DNA from: Wenyingzhuangia marina
GTDB lineage: Bacteria > Bacteroidota > Bacteroidia > Flavobacteriales > Flavobacteriaceae
Direction of reading: 5' to 3'
Assembly (NCBI RefSeq): GCF_900130035.1
Contig: NZ_FQXQ01000001.1
Coordinates: forward strand, 496,001-560,000
Length of the DNA: 64,000 nt
A program made the translations under genes and the position numbers. The notes below the pieces were generated by a model. It had not been told where the DNA came from. It searched no databases and worked only from the letters and a program-made list of their open reading frames with translations. This document shows positions 10,040 to 19,857 of this stretch, piece by piece. Position 1 is the stretch's first letter. Each line of letters begins with the position of its first letter.

Positions 10040-11949
10040 TTTTCTCGTTTTAGTACAATTTTTAAATTATCGTGTTTTCTAATAGCTTCTATAAAATCAC
10101 AATAAGCAGTATACTCTTCTTTGGGGTACCTTCCTTCTTTTAAATAAAAAGATCTTGTGTATTTTAAAGTATGTTCATCAACCTTTACAATAGATACTAT
10201 ATAGTTTCCAAACTTATTTTTAATAGTCTTTCTAGAAGGAATTCCATCTGCTATAAAGTTTTTGGGAAGGTTTACCAATGTGGTGTCAATATCAACAAAA
10301 CCTGTATTAATTTGAAAAGGCTGTTTTCTGTTTTCATATTTTTTCGTAGTCCTTCTGTACATGTTAAAAATATTCATCCTTAACATCATCTCTTTCCCCA
10401 TAAAGGGGGCAAATTTTTGAATATTAACCTTTAGTTTTTCAGTAAACTGAAGACTGTCTTTATTATTTAAAAATTCATAATTTTTAAGAGATAGATTGTT
10501 GTCATAACTCCACCTTGATGATTTATAATACTTATTTAAATCTCTTTCTGTTTCAGTATCAAAATGGTATTTATCACTATACTGAATTCCCTTAGAAACA
10601 ATTTTTAAATCGGCATTTATGTTTCCTAAACTATCTAAGTTAACAACAATATTAGACACCTGAGAGTTCTTTTCATCTGCATATTTAGGAGTATGTTTAA
10701 TTACGCCACCTTCTTTTTCTAACACAAGTACATCTCTATCATCTGTAAAATCACCCAAAAAACCAAAAGGAATGGTTTGACTAGTACATTCTAACCAAAC
10801 ATCTTTGCCATGATTTAATTTAGGGAGATTTAAAATCATATGATTTCCTTGAATACTGGTGAACTCCTCATCAAAATCTCTTTTATTTTTGGCATAAACC
10901 AATACCCAATTAGATTCTATTCCCACAACATTCAACAACGCTTTTGTATAGTTTGATAGTCCTTTACAATCTCCATAACCTAATCTATCCACATCACTAG
11001 CTGGTGTAGGCTGCCACCCTCCTACACCAATACCCACATAAACATATCTTGTTTTCTTTTGCATATATTCATAAATAAGTCTTGCTTTTTTAAGCGTATC
11101 TGGTTCGTTTAAAACTAAATCTTGAACTTCAGTTTTTGTAGCCTCATCTAACTCAATTTGAGAGTTGTATAAATTTTCTCTTAACCATTTTCCAAATTGA
11201 TTCCAATTATGAATATCAGATGCTGTAAACCCTTTTAAAGAAAACGTTGACAAACCTAATTTTACACTTGGTAAAATTTCCTCTAAACTCAAGGCATAAC
11301 TCTCCCTTTTGATAGCTTTCACATTTTCTAATAAATAGTGAATAACTCCATCTTCTGATAAATCTTGAACCTGACTATCTATGATGTTTCTTTCTTTTTT
11401 ATGAAGTTTAAAATTCTCAGGATTATTTAATATAAATTCGCTTCTTTCTACACTTACATTATACCCTTCAATAGGAAACCAATCAGGTATAAATGCTGTT
11501 GTCTTGGTTTTAAACTCGTATTGAAACTCTAATGTATATGGATATCTTCTCGGAGTAAAATCTAAAAACTTAACTCTATCATCAGAATAAAATCCTGATA
11601 CAGCACTTCTATCTTGAAATTGTTTTTTAGAATACTCTCGTGTCTCTATTCCAAAGGCGTTGTATTCCACAGCAGAAATATCAACTATCTTAGAATCATC
11701 ATTATAAGTTTTATAATAATCTACATGTTTATTCCCATCAGCATTAAGAACGGTAACCACCTTTGTGTATAACACCACCATACTTTTTTCGTCTTTTATA
11801 AGAATGTCGTACTTAGAAAGACGTATAATAGCATCGGCATTCTCTTTTAAATCTTTAGGAATTGAAGCAATAGAATAATCTTTTTTTTGACCAAACAAAA
11901 GTATTGGCGAACACAATAATAGTGTCGCAAGTTTGCACATCAATTTCAT
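10036..11949 (-). CDS. DUF3857 and transglutaminase-like domain protein
   Basis: A 637-residue exported protein with a signal peptide (about 20 residues, ending LLFGQ). DUF3857 occupies roughly residues 40-220 and a transglutaminase-like core about 265-390. The expected catalytic Cys is present in LGYGDCKGLSNYTKALL, with a following His in GNHMILNLP, so this member keeps an intact cysteine site, unlike its downstream partner. The function of these proteins is not established; peptide or cell-envelope processing in the periplasm is a guess. It is the first gene of the two-gene unit, and its coding sequence runs into the next by a 4-bp overlap. Confidence 0.78.
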   Translation of the reverse strand: MKLMCKLATLLLCSPILLFGQKKDYSIASIPKDLKENADAIIRLSKYDILIKDEKSMVVLYTKVVTVLNADGNKHVDYYKTYNDDSKIVDISAVEYNAFGIETREYSKKQFQDRSAVSGFYSDDRVKFLDFTPRRYPYTLEFQYEFKTKTTAFIPDWFPIEGYNVSVERSEFILNNPENFKLHKKERNIIDSQVQDLSEDGVIHYLLENVKAIKRESYALSLEEILPSVKLGLSTFSLKGFTASDIHNWNQFGKWLRENLYNSQIELDEATKTEVQDLVLNEPDTLKKARLIYEYMQKKTRYVYVGIGVGGWQPTPASDVDRLGYGDCKGLSNYTKALLNVVGIESNWVLVYAKNKRDFDEEFTSIQGNHMILNLPKLNHGKDVWLECTSQTIPFGFLGDFTDDRDVLVLEKEGGVIKHTPKYADEKNSQVSNIVVNLDSLGNINADLKIVSKGIQYSDKYHFDTETERDLNKYYKSSRWSYDNNLSLKNYEFLNNKDSLQFTEKLKVNIQKFAPFMGKEMMLRMNIFNMYRRTTKKYENRKQPFQINTGFVDIDTTLVNLPKNFIADGIPSRKTIKNKFGNYIVSIVKVDEHTLKYTRSFYLKEGRYPKEEYTAYCDFIEAIRKHDNLKIVLKREK

Positions 11950-12039
11950 AGCTTAGTTTTTTGCTACAAAATAAAAATTTTTAGGCTAATTAAAAATACA
12001 ATTGAATTTTATTATCTTTTAAAGAATATTCTTGATTAA

Positions 12040-12846
12040 TTATTCGTCTTTCTTTATTAACTCTAGATCTTTATCAAACGGGCTTTTTAATAAGTTTTTA
12101 AAATTATTACATTTTTCTTTATCCATATTAACATCTACTCCGTATACAATTTCAGAAGGTTCTTTTTTCATAAAAGTAGAAAAAATATGATCCCAAATAC
12201 TTAGCACATCTCCGTAATTACTATCTGTATAAGGCAGTTCATAGTGATGATGTACTTGATGTGTATTAGGCGTAATAAATACTAATGACACTATATTATT
12301 CAATTTATTTGGAAGCTTTAAAGTAATGTGTGAAATTAAATTAATTGCACTCTGAATAAATTGCCTTACAATTAAAATAGCAGGAGATACACCAACAACT
12401 AAAATCATTAAAATAGTATAAACCAACCTTAAAATACTTTCTCCAGGATGTTCCCTAACTGTGGTTGTAATATCTAAATCTCTATCGCTATGATGTACCT
12501 GATGAAATCTCCAAAAAAATGGAACTTTGTGCATCATTCTATGGTACAGGTATTCAAAAAAATCTAGTACAATAAACGCTAAAACAAAGCTCGGAATAAA
12601 ACTTAATTTAAACGGAAAAAGATGTAAAAGACCCCACCCTGAAACTTCGGTCCACTGGGCTGTCATAAATACTCCTAGAGAGAACACTATTTGTATAGGC
12701 AAAACAAACAGTAAAAACTTAATATTTAATAAACTATGTAATAACTTTTCTTTTACTTTTTGTTGACCTAGAACCAGTTCTAAAATCCAAAAACCAATTA
12801 ATACAGAAGCATAAATTAAAAACTGATTTGAAAATATTTTATTCAT
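12040..12846 (-). CDS. Fatty acid hydroxylase / sterol desaturase superfamily protein
   Basis: A 268-residue integral membrane di-iron protein. Several transmembrane segments (from about residues 8, 37, 70, 85 and 145) surround the histidine clusters of the family: HRMMH, then FHQVHHSD, and later NTHQVHHHYE. These histidines bind the two iron atoms used for O2-dependent hydroxylation or desaturation of a lipid chain. The substrate is not visible; bacterial members act on fatty acids, carotenoids or sterol-like lipids. It stands alone, 90 bp upstream of the DUF3857 pair on the same strand and divergent from tatD. Confidence 0.85.
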   Translation of the reverse strand: MNKIFSNQFLIYASVLIGFWILELVLGQQKVKEKLLHSLLNIKFLLFVLPIQIVFSLGVFMTAQWTEVSGWGLLHLFPFKLSFIPSFVLAFIVLDFFEYLYHRMMHKVPFFWRFHQVHHSDRDLDITTTVREHPGESILRLVYTILMILVVGVSPAILIVRQFIQSAINLISHITLKLPNKLNNIVSLVFITPNTHQVHHHYELPYTDSNYGDVLSIWDHIFSTFMKKEPSEIVYGVDVNMDKEKCNNFKNLLKSPFDKDLELIKKDE

Positions 12847-13003
12847 AGATTAATTATTATGCAGGATCATCTGTTTGTAAAACAGTCAAAACAGAAGAGC
12901 AATACTTTTAAGTATTAAATTACAAAAAAGCTATAAAAGAGGTAAAAAACCTTATAAACATACATTGTTTAATACCTAAATACGTTATCACAAAAACCTT
13001 ACC

Positions 13004-13011
13004 TATATTTG
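13004..13011 (+). promoter_or_regulatory. Candidate -7 promoter box for tatD
   Basis: TATATTTG matches TAnnTTTG exactly and lies 18 bp before the preferred tatD ATG at 13030, within the 183-bp divergent spacer. This also argues against the upstream TTG at 13009 as a start, since that codon lies inside the box. Confidence 0.45.
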
Positions 13012-13029
13012 TTTTATAATACATTAATT

Positions 13030-13797
13030 ATGATTTTTACAGATACCCATACACACTTAAACAGCGAACAATTTGATGAAGACAGAAATGAAATGATTCA
13101 ACGTGCCATTAAAGCTGGTGTAAAACGTTTGTTTATTCCTTCTGTTGACTCAAATTACACACAAAGCATGTTTGATGTTGCAGAAGCTTTCCCAGAAAAT
13201 GTTCATTTAATGATGGGCGTTCACCCCACCCATATTAAAGATAATTACAAAGAAGAATTGGCCATTGCTCGTGAGTGGTTAGAAACCGGAAAGTTTGTGG
13301 CTGTAGGAGAAATTGGAATTGATTTGTATTGGGATGATACTTATGTAAACCAGCAAAAAGAAGCCTTTAAAACCCAAATACAATGGGCAAAAGAATTAGA
13401 ACTTCCAATCAATATTCATTGTAGAAATGCTTTTAAAGAAGTTTTTGAGGTTTTAGAAGAAGAAAAATCTGATAAGCTATTTGGAATCTTTCATTGTTTC
13501 ACTGGAACACTAGAAGATGCTAAAAAAGCAATTGGATACAATTTAAAATTGGGAATTGGTGGAGTTGCTACCTTTAAAAATGGAAAAATAGATCAATTTT
13601 TAGCAGAAATTCCATTGGAGCATATTGTATTAGAAACCGATGCTCCTTATTTAGCTCCCACTCCTTTTAGAGGAAAAAGAAATGAATCTGTATATGTAGT
13701 TAATGTTGCTGAGAAGTTAGCTACTATCTATAACAAAAGTTTAGATGAAATTGCAGCCATTACCACACAAAATAGTTTGGATATTTTTGGTGTTTAA
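13030..13797 (+). CDS. tatD: TatD-family metal-dependent hydrolase
   Basis: A TIM-barrel DNase/hydrolase of 255 residues. The start at 13030 gives MIFTDTHTHLNSE, where the family N-terminal HxH motif sits right after the start. Other metal ligands are visible in order: VGEIGIDLYW, INIHCRN, IFHCFTGT and VLETDAPYLAP. TatD proteins are 3'-5' exonucleases acting on DNA ends; other members are D-aminoacyl-tRNA deacylase-like, so the cellular substrate stays open. It converges on the GNAT gene with only two bases between the stop codons and no hairpin. Confidence 0.93.
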   Translation: MIFTDTHTHLNSEQFDEDRNEMIQRAIKAGVKRLFIPSVDSNYTQSMFDVAEAFPENVHLMMGVHPTHIKDNYKEELAIAREWLETGKFVAVGEIGIDLYWDDTYVNQQKEAFKTQIQWAKELELPINIHCRNAFKEVFEVLEEEKSDKLFGIFHCFTGTLEDAKKAIGYNLKLGIGGVATFKNGKIDQFLAEIPLEHIVLETDAPYLAPTPFRGKRNESVYVVNVAEKLATIYNKSLDEIAAITTQNSLDIFGV

Positions 13798-13799
13798 TT

Positions 13800-14306
13800 T
13801 TACTTTAACACTTTTTCATAAGCTTCTCGTGGACTATTTCTAAAATAGACTTTGCCACAATAAGTATATCCTAATTTTTTAAAAATACTAAGCATAGCAG
13901 TATTATCAAAATTGGTATCTGCTTTTATGCTGTAGATATCATTCTCTAAAGCATACTCTTCTATAAATCGCATCATTTTTTTAGCCAAGCCTTTCCCTAA
14001 ATGATTTTCAGAAATAGCAACTCTATGAAAAACCACATAATCTTTGTTGGTTTTCCAAGTTCCTTCTATATTTTCATATTCAGGTTCATCATTTATTAAA
14101 ATAGCCACATAACCAGCAATTTCTCCTTGTTCAATTAACACAAAAGCAACCTCTTTTTCAACATCCTTTTTAATCACTTCAGGATTTGGATATCCATCTT
14201 GCCATTGATTACTCCCCTCTTGTTTTCTTCTTTCTATAGCTTGTTGTAAAATACTCCATATAGCATTCACATCAGATAACGTCGCTTTTCTAAATTGATT
14301 CTTCAT
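13800..14306 (-). CDS. GNAT-family N-acetyltransferase
   Basis: A 168-residue acetyltransferase of the GNAT fold. The acetyl-CoA pyrophosphate loop is recognisable as ENHLGKGLAKKMMRFIEEYA (about 106-125), and a terminal strand (TMLSIFKKLGYTYCGKVYF) completes the fold. The acceptor substrate cannot be told. It starts directly after the stop of comB with no intervening base, so both are almost certainly one transcript and may be translationally coupled. Confidence 0.88.
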   Translation of the reverse strand: MKNQFRKATLSDVNAIWSILQQAIERRKQEGSNQWQDGYPNPEVIKKDVEKEVAFVLIEQGEIAGYVAILINDEPEYENIEGTWKTNKDYVVFHRVAISENHLGKGLAKKMMRFIEEYALENDIYSIKADTNFDNTAMLSIFKKLGYTYCGKVYFRNSPREAYEKVLK

Positions 14307-15011
14307 TTACAATACAAAAGTTTTAGAGATGGCATTATATTTAGGAATAATAGTATACAAATCTTTCTCAACACAAAAATCTATATTCTCCTGTTTATTT
14401 AATTTTTTTAAACGAAAAGCATGTTCACAAGTGTCTAATTTATCTTTATAATTCAATGCATATTTTAAAAAATAACTCTTTGCAATATCTGCACTATCTG
14501 TGGAGCAATATTCTTCTGGCAAAGTTGCTATTACCGCTCCTGCAAACATCAAATCTTCGGTACTCATTTTGCCTTTCCAACCTGCGCAAACCATTAAAAC
14601 ATCTAAATCAGATTGAGCAATATATTCACACACAGCTGTAAGATTAGCAAAAGTTCCTATAATTATTTCATTGGCGTCTAATGACGTTTCAACTGCTTTG
14701 GTTCCATTCGTAGTAGAAATAGCAAACTTTTTATCGGCATATTTTCCATCTAAAAATGACAAAGGAGAATTGTCTACGTCCATTCCATCAACTTTAACAC
14801 CATCTCTTTCACCCCCCACCAAATAACCTTGTTTTTTTAAAGCAATAGCCTCATCAACTTCTAAACAAGTTTTCACTTCCTTTACACCATTAGCCATGGC
14901 AGTAACAATGGTTGTTGTCGCCCTAAAAACATCAATAATCACTACCAACTTTCCTTTTGCTTGATAACATGATGTAAGTTCTGGAGCAACTACTACTTCT
15001 ATATTTTTCAT
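14307..15011 (-). CDS. comB: ComB-family 2-phosphosulfolactate phosphatase
   Basis: A 234-residue protein with the ComB hallmarks: VVIIDVFRATTTIVTAMANG near the N-terminus, GGERDGVKVDGMDVDNSPL and the STTNGTKAV motif. In archaea ComB hydrolyses 2-phosphosulfolactate to sulfolactate for coenzyme M synthesis. Bacteroidota do not make coenzyme M, so a role in sulfonate metabolism or on another phosphoester is possible; I infer none. It is first in a two-gene unit with the GNAT enzyme and sits downstream of the sdh operon terminator. Confidence 0.88.
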   Translation of the reverse strand: MKNIEVVVAPELTSCYQAKGKLVVIIDVFRATTTIVTAMANGVKEVKTCLEVDEAIALKKQGYLVGGERDGVKVDGMDVDNSPLSFLDGKYADKKFAISTTNGTKAVETSLDANEIIIGTFANLTAVCEYIAQSDLDVLMVCAGWKGKMSTEDLMFAGAVIATLPEEYCSTDSADIAKSYFLKYALNYKDKLDTCEHAFRLKKLNKQENIDFCVEKDLYTIIPKYNAISKTFVL

Positions 15012-15038
15012 ATAAATTTTTATCTATCAAAAATAAAA

Positions 15039-15067
15039 ATCCCCTTTGATATTTTTCAAAGGGGATT
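15039..15067. terminator. Bidirectional rho-independent terminator after sdhB
   Basis: A perfect hairpin with arms AATCCCCTTTGA and TCAAAGGGGATT and a 5-6 base T-rich loop. On the minus strand, the strand of sdhCAB, it is followed by an T-rich run, so it ends the sdh transcript 23 bp after sdhB. Confidence 0.9.
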
Positions 15068-15089
15068 ATATATTTTAGGGTTTTAAATC

Positions 15090-15830
15090 TTAAATATTTG
15101 CTTTAAAGAATTCACGGTTCATGCGAGCAATGTTGTCTAAAGAAATTCCTTTAGGACATTCAACCTCACAAGCTCCAGTGTTTGTACAGTTACCAAAACC
15201 TTCAGCATCCATTTGCGCAACCATGTTACGTACACGGTCAGCAGCCTCTACTTGACCTTGAGGCAACAATGCATATTGAGATACTTTAGCTCCTACAAAT
15301 AACATTGCAGATGAGTTTTTACAAGTAGCCACACAAGCACCACAACCAATACAAGTTGCAGCATCCATCGCTTCATCAGCAGCATGCTTAGAAATTGGTA
15401 ATGAGTTTGCATCTTGAGTATTTCCTGAAGTATTTACAGAAATAAATCCTCCTTGGTGTTGAATTCTATCAAAAGCAGAACGGTCTACCACTAAATCTTT
15501 AATTACTGGAAATGCTTTTGCACGGAAAGGCTCTATATAAATAGTGTCTCCATCTTTAAACTTTCTCATGTGTAACTGACAAGTAGTAATTCCTCTATCT
15601 GGTCCATGTGCTTCTCCATTAATAAACAATGAACACATTCCACAAATTCCTTCTCTACAATCGTGATCAAAAGCTACAGGCTCACCACCTTCATTAATGA
15701 TTTGTTCGTTTAATACATCTAACATTTCTAAGAAAGACATATCTGGTGAAACATCATTAATATTATAATCAACCATTTGACCCTTATCGTTAGCATCTTT
15801 TTGACGCCAAATTTTTAAAGTAAGTTTCAT
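15090..15830 (-). CDS. sdhB: Succinate dehydrogenase / fumarate reductase iron-sulfur subunit
   Basis: A 246-residue subunit that passes electrons from the flavoprotein to the quinone site. All three cluster motifs are visible: the plant-type 2Fe-2S ligands in [20 protein letters not shown] plus a following TTC, the 4Fe-4S set in [11 protein letters not shown], and the 3Fe-4S set in [14 protein letters not shown]. It lies 8 bp after sdhA and is the last gene of sdhCAB, ended by a strong hairpin. The three-gene layout with one large cytochrome b subunit is the Bacteroidota/epsilon-type B arrangement. Confidence 0.97.
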   Translation of the reverse strand: MKLTLKIWRQKDANDKGQMVDYNINDVSPDMSFLEMLDVLNEQIINEGGEPVAFDHDCREGICGMCSLFINGEAHGPDRGITTCQLHMRKFKDGDTIYIEPFRAKAFPVIKDLVVDRSAFDRIQHQGGFISVNTSGNTQDANSLPISKHAADEAMDAATCIGCGACVATCKNSSAMLFVGAKVSQYALLPQGQVEAADRVRNMVAQMDAEGFGNCTNTGACEVECPKGISLDNIARMNREFFKANI

Positions 15831-15838
15831 ATTCTTTC

Positions 15839-17854
15839 TTATTTGTATGATCTCGTTTTCAACTCGATATCGTTAAACTCTAATTGTTCTTTATGTAACA
15901 CTGCATCGGCAGGCTCTCCTTTATATTCCCAAGCTGAAACAAATGCAAAGTTTACATCATCACGTTTAGCTTCTCCTTCTTGTGGTCCTTCAGTTTCGGC
16001 AGATTCTTCACGGAAGTGACCTCCACATGATTCCTCTCTAACCAAAGCATCTTTTGCAAACAACTCTCCTAATTCTAAGAAATCTGCTACACGTCCAGCT
16101 TTTGCTAATTCTTCATTGTAAGTATCTGCAGCACCTGGAACTTTTACTTCTTTCCAGAACTCTTCACGTAAAGCTTTAATTTCAGCCATCGCTTCTGTTA
16201 AACCTTTTGCATTACGAGCCATACCTACTTTATCCCACATAATTTTACCTAAACGTTTGTGGAAATGGTCAACAGATTTTGTTCCGTTGTTATTAACAAA
16301 GAAGTTAATTTGATCTTTAACTGATTTTTCAGCTTCTTCAAATTCTGGTAAATCTGTTGGAATCTTACCTGTTCTAATATCTTTAGATAAATAATCCCCA
16401 ATAGTATAAGGCAATACAAAATATCCATCAGCCAATCCTTGCATTAATGCAGATGCTCCTAAACGGTTCGCACCATGATCAGAGAAGTTTGCCTCTCCAA
16501 TACAGTAACATCCAGGAATTGTGGTCATTAAATTATAATCAACCCATGTTCCACCCATGGTATAATGTACTGCAGGATAAATCATCATAGGAGTTTCGTA
16601 AGGATTCTCATCTACAATTTTATCATACATTTGGAATAAGTTACCATACTTAGCTTTTACAACCTCTTTTCCTAATTTGTCTATTTTTTCAGCAGTAGGG
16701 TTATGATCTCCATGAATTAAAGCTTGTTCTCTTCCGTAACGCTTAATAGCATCAGCAAAATCTAAATAAACAGCTTCTCCTGTTGCATTTACTCCAAAAC
16801 CAGCATCACAACGTTCTTTTGCAGCTCTCGATGCAACATCACGTGGTACTAAGTTTCCAAATGCAGGATATCTTCTTTCTAAATAATAATCTCTTTCAGC
16901 TTCAGACAAATCAGTAGGTTTTTTCTTTCCTTCTCTAATTGCTTTAGCATCTTCTAATTTTGCAGGAACCCAAATACGTCCATCGTTACGTAAAGATTCA
17001 GACATCAATGTTAACTTAGACTGATGATCTCCAGAAACTGGAATACATGTTGGGTGAATTTGTGTGTAACATGGGTTTGCAAAGAAAGCTCCTTTTTTGT
17101 GGATTTTCCATGATGCAGAAACGTTAGATCCCATTGCATTTGTAGATAAGAAGAATACATTTCCGTAACCTCCTGATGCAATTACTACAGCGTGTGCCGA
17201 ATGTCTTTCTATTTCTCCTGTAACCAAGTTACGAGTAATAATTCCTCTTGCTTTTCCATCAACCAAAACAACATCCATCATTTCATGACGGTTGTACATT
17301 TTAATTTTTCCACGTCCAATTTGACGGTTCATTGCAGAATAAGCTCCTAATAATAATTGTTGACCTGTTTGTCCTTTTGCGTAAAAAGTACGAGATACTA
17401 ATACTCCCCCAAAAGAACGGTTGTCTAACAATCCTCCATAATCACGAGCAAAAGGCACTCCTTGAGCCACACATTGGTCAATAATATTTGCCGATACTTC
17501 TGCCAAACGATATACGTTTGCCTCACGAGCACGGTAATCTCCTCCTTTTACAGTATCGTAAAACAATCTGTAAGTAGAATCTCCATCTCCTTGATAATTT
17601 TTTGCTGCATTAATTCCCCCTTGAGCTGCAATTGAGTGGGCTCTACGAGGTGAATCTTGATAAGCAAATGCTTTTACATTATATCCTAACTCAGCCAAAG
17701 TTGCAGCGGCAGAACCTCCTGCCAAACCTGTTCCCACTACTATAACATCAATATTACGTTTGTTTGCTGGGTTTACTAAGTCGATATGATTTTTATAACT
17801 AGTCCATTTCTCTGCGATAGGACCTTTAGGTACTTTAGAATCTAAAACTGCCAT
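15839..17854 (-). CDS. sdhA: Succinate dehydrogenase / fumarate reductase flavoprotein subunit
   Basis: A 671-residue flavoprotein. The FAD-binding dinucleotide fold reads [19 protein letters not shown] (about residues 40-58), and the histidine for covalent FAD attachment lies in [15 protein letters not shown]. The capping and C-terminal helical domains are complete, with the family C-terminal RSYK-type end. It oxidises succinate to fumarate in the TCA cycle and delivers electrons through sdhB and sdhC to menaquinone. It begins 12 bp after sdhC. Confidence 0.97.
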   Translation of the reverse strand: MAVLDSKVPKGPIAEKWTSYKNHIDLVNPANKRNIDVIVVGTGLAGGSAAATLAELGYNVKAFAYQDSPRRAHSIAAQGGINAAKNYQGDGDSTYRLFYDTVKGGDYRAREANVYRLAEVSANIIDQCVAQGVPFARDYGGLLDNRSFGGVLVSRTFYAKGQTGQQLLLGAYSAMNRQIGRGKIKMYNRHEMMDVVLVDGKARGIITRNLVTGEIERHSAHAVVIASGGYGNVFFLSTNAMGSNVSASWKIHKKGAFFANPCYTQIHPTCIPVSGDHQSKLTLMSESLRNDGRIWVPAKLEDAKAIREGKKKPTDLSEAERDYYLERRYPAFGNLVPRDVASRAAKERCDAGFGVNATGEAVYLDFADAIKRYGREQALIHGDHNPTAEKIDKLGKEVVKAKYGNLFQMYDKIVDENPYETPMMIYPAVHYTMGGTWVDYNLMTTIPGCYCIGEANFSDHGANRLGASALMQGLADGYFVLPYTIGDYLSKDIRTGKIPTDLPEFEEAEKSVKDQINFFVNNNGTKSVDHFHKRLGKIMWDKVGMARNAKGLTEAMAEIKALREEFWKEVKVPGAADTYNEELAKAGRVADFLELGELFAKDALVREESCGGHFREESAETEGPQEGEAKRDDVNFAFVSAWEYKGEPADAVLHKEQLEFNDIELKTRSYK

Positions 17855-17866
17855 AGTCTTTATATT

Positions 17867-18562
17867 TTATTGATTGAAATGGTGAAACAAAGCAATGATG
17901 ATAAATCCTACAGGAATACCAATTGCATAAATTTTTGAAATCGTTTCTAATTTAGCGGCACGCTTAGCACTCATTCCGCTAGATTGGAATGCAGATTTAA
18001 ATCCGTGTAATAAGTGTAATGCTAAAAATGCAAATGCTGCTACGTAAGCTCCAGTTCTTATTGGACTGTGAAACTTGTGTACCAACTCACCATAATATCT
18101 ATTTGGATCTTCTGGTAACATCGCTATGTATTTGTGATTGATTTCAGGAAACCAAAAATCAATAAAGTGCAATACAATAAAAGCCAAAATTGCCAAACCA
18201 GAATAAATCATGTTTCTACTTACCCAAGTAGAATTGGCCGCACCATTGTTTTTCACATATTTAACACTACGAGCAGCTTTGTTTCTAGCCTCTAGAACAA
18301 ACCCCATTACGAAGTGAAAAACAACTCCAAAAATTAAAATTGGTTGTAGCGCAAATTGAACTGCTGGGTTTGTTCCCATAAAATGAGACAACTCATTAAA
18401 TACATCTGCACTAAAAATTGATGTTAAATTGATTGCAAAGTGTTGCAACAAGAAAAACATTAAAAAGAAAGCAGAAGCAGCCATTGCTACTTTCCTTCCT
18501 ATCGAAGAAGATAAAACTCCACTCATTAGTTTTAAAATTAATTTGTTAATAACCGAAGACAA
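17867..18562 (-). CDS. sdhC: Succinate dehydrogenase cytochrome b subunit
   Basis: A 231-residue membrane anchor of the b558 type with about five transmembrane helices, starting at residues about 24, 70, 115, 160 and 210. Conserved histidines suited to two hemes b are in LQHFAINL, VVFHFVMG, IVLHFIDFW and LALHLLHGFKS. It is the first gene of sdhCAB; a 148-bp leader separates it from the araC-like gene upstream, where the operon promoter must lie. Confidence 0.95.
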   Translation of the reverse strand: MSSVINKLILKLMSGVLSSSIGRKVAMAASAFFLMFFLLQHFAINLTSIFSADVFNELSHFMGTNPAVQFALQPILIFGVVFHFVMGFVLEARNKAARSVKYVKNNGAANSTWVSRNMIYSGLAILAFIVLHFIDFWFPEINHKYIAMLPEDPNRYYGELVHKFHSPIRTGAYVAAFAFLALHLLHGFKSAFQSSGMSAKRAAKLETISKIYAIGIPVGFIIIALFHHFNQ

Positions 18563-18710
18563 ATTTAAACGATTTGATTTATTATTAGGTGCTATTCCCT
18601 TATTTCATTCTTTATTTAGATAGATTACAATCTAAAATTTAAAGAATTATCAAATCTGTGCTTTTGATTTAAATATTTAACAAGAAAAAAGAATATTTTA
18701 AGTATTAAAT

Positions 18711-19571
18711 CTATCTTTTTTGCTCTTTTAAATAATTTGAAGGAGCAGAACCCGTAATTAACTTAAACTGCCTATTAAAGTTAGACAAATTGTTAAATCC
18801 GCATTCAAAACAAACATCAATAATGGCATACTTATTATCTAAAATTAATTTACAAGCGTAATTAATTCGTAGTTCATTTACATATTTAATAAAATTTTTT
18901 CCATGTGCTTTTTTAAAATATCTACTGAAAGCAGATGGATTCATGCAGGCCACTTCAGCCACTTTTTCCAAAGAAATATCTGTATTAAAATGATTGTAGA
19001 TATATTCGTAAACAACCTCTAATTTTTTAAGTTTATTATCCGAAAAACTTTGCACAAAATTTTGACTAGATAACAAATCAATAGCCTCCCATTTAGCCAA
19101 AAGATTTAATATTTTTAATAGTTCTATAACTCTACTAAATCCTGAAAACTTTTTTAATGACTGAATTCTTTTATTAATGACTGAAGTATCTCCTTTGAAA
19201 ACAATTCCTCTTCTGGCATTTATAAAAAGTGTTTTAATTTCTGCCATTTCTGGTTGTTTTAAAAACTCTTCTCCTAAAAACTCTTCAGTAAAATGGACCA
19301 CACAAGCCTCAGCAAACAAATCATTTTCTTCAATAAAATACTCTTCGCTGTTTACCCACATATGTGGTAGGTTTTTTCCCAAAAGAACCAAATTTCCTTC
19401 TGAAAATTTTCCGATATAATCTCCTGCAAATAAAGTTCCTGAACTAGAACTAATTAAATCCAACTCTAATTCCTTATGGAAATGCCATACTTTTAAAAAA
19501 TGGTTTTCTTTTTTTATTTGAACATTAAAACAACTATGTGATGGGGTTCTGTCGAGGTACTTTGGTTTCAA
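18711..19571 (-). CDS. AraC-family transcriptional regulator with N-terminal cupin
   Basis: A 286-residue regulator. The N-terminal half is a cupin-like sensing domain (about residues 20-110, with KVWHFHKELELDLI). Two helix-turn-helix motifs form the C-terminal DNA-binding domain from about 190: ISLEKVAEVACMNPSAFSRY and IIDVCFECGFNNLSNFNRQF, ending in the family SAPSNYLKEQ. Such proteins usually control sugar or stress genes. Its target cannot be read; it lies divergently from asd and just upstream of sdhC. Confidence 0.88.
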   Translation of the reverse strand: MKPKYLDRTPSHSCFNVQIKKENHFLKVWHFHKELELDLISSSSGTLFAGDYIGKFSEGNLVLLGKNLPHMWVNSEEYFIEENDLFAEACVVHFTEEFLGEEFLKQPEMAEIKTLFINARRGIVFKGDTSVINKRIQSLKKFSGFSRVIELLKILNLLAKWEAIDLLSSQNFVQSFSDNKLKKLEVVYEYIYNHFNTDISLEKVAEVACMNPSAFSRYFKKAHGKNFIKYVNELRINYACKLILDNKYAIIDVCFECGFNNLSNFNRQFKLITGSAPSNYLKEQKR

Positions 19572-19857
19572 GGGAGTATTTTTTTAATAAATTTAACAAA
19601 TTAGTTTTAACAAGCAAATAAAATGCAAAAATAGTATTAATAAATAATAAAAACATCAGATCAAAACTACTTACACAAAACTCTACAAAACAAACAGTTA
19701 ACAATATAATATCGTTTAATTATCACGTGAAAGACTTAAATTAGATAAAAATTTAACAAATCGTGTATATTTTAACCATCGCACTATTTTACAACATACA
19801 TTTTTATCATATTTGCAGTCTTAAAAATAAAAAAACTAGAAACTTAAAATTAATCAT
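19572..19857. promoter_or_regulatory. Divergent spacer araC-like / asd
   Basis: A 286-bp AT-rich spacer with no gene. CATATTTG at 19808-19815 is a seven-of-eight match to TAnnTTTG and sits 43 bp before the asd ATG, a likely asd promoter. I saw no terminator, riboswitch or RNA gene in it. Confidence 0.4.
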
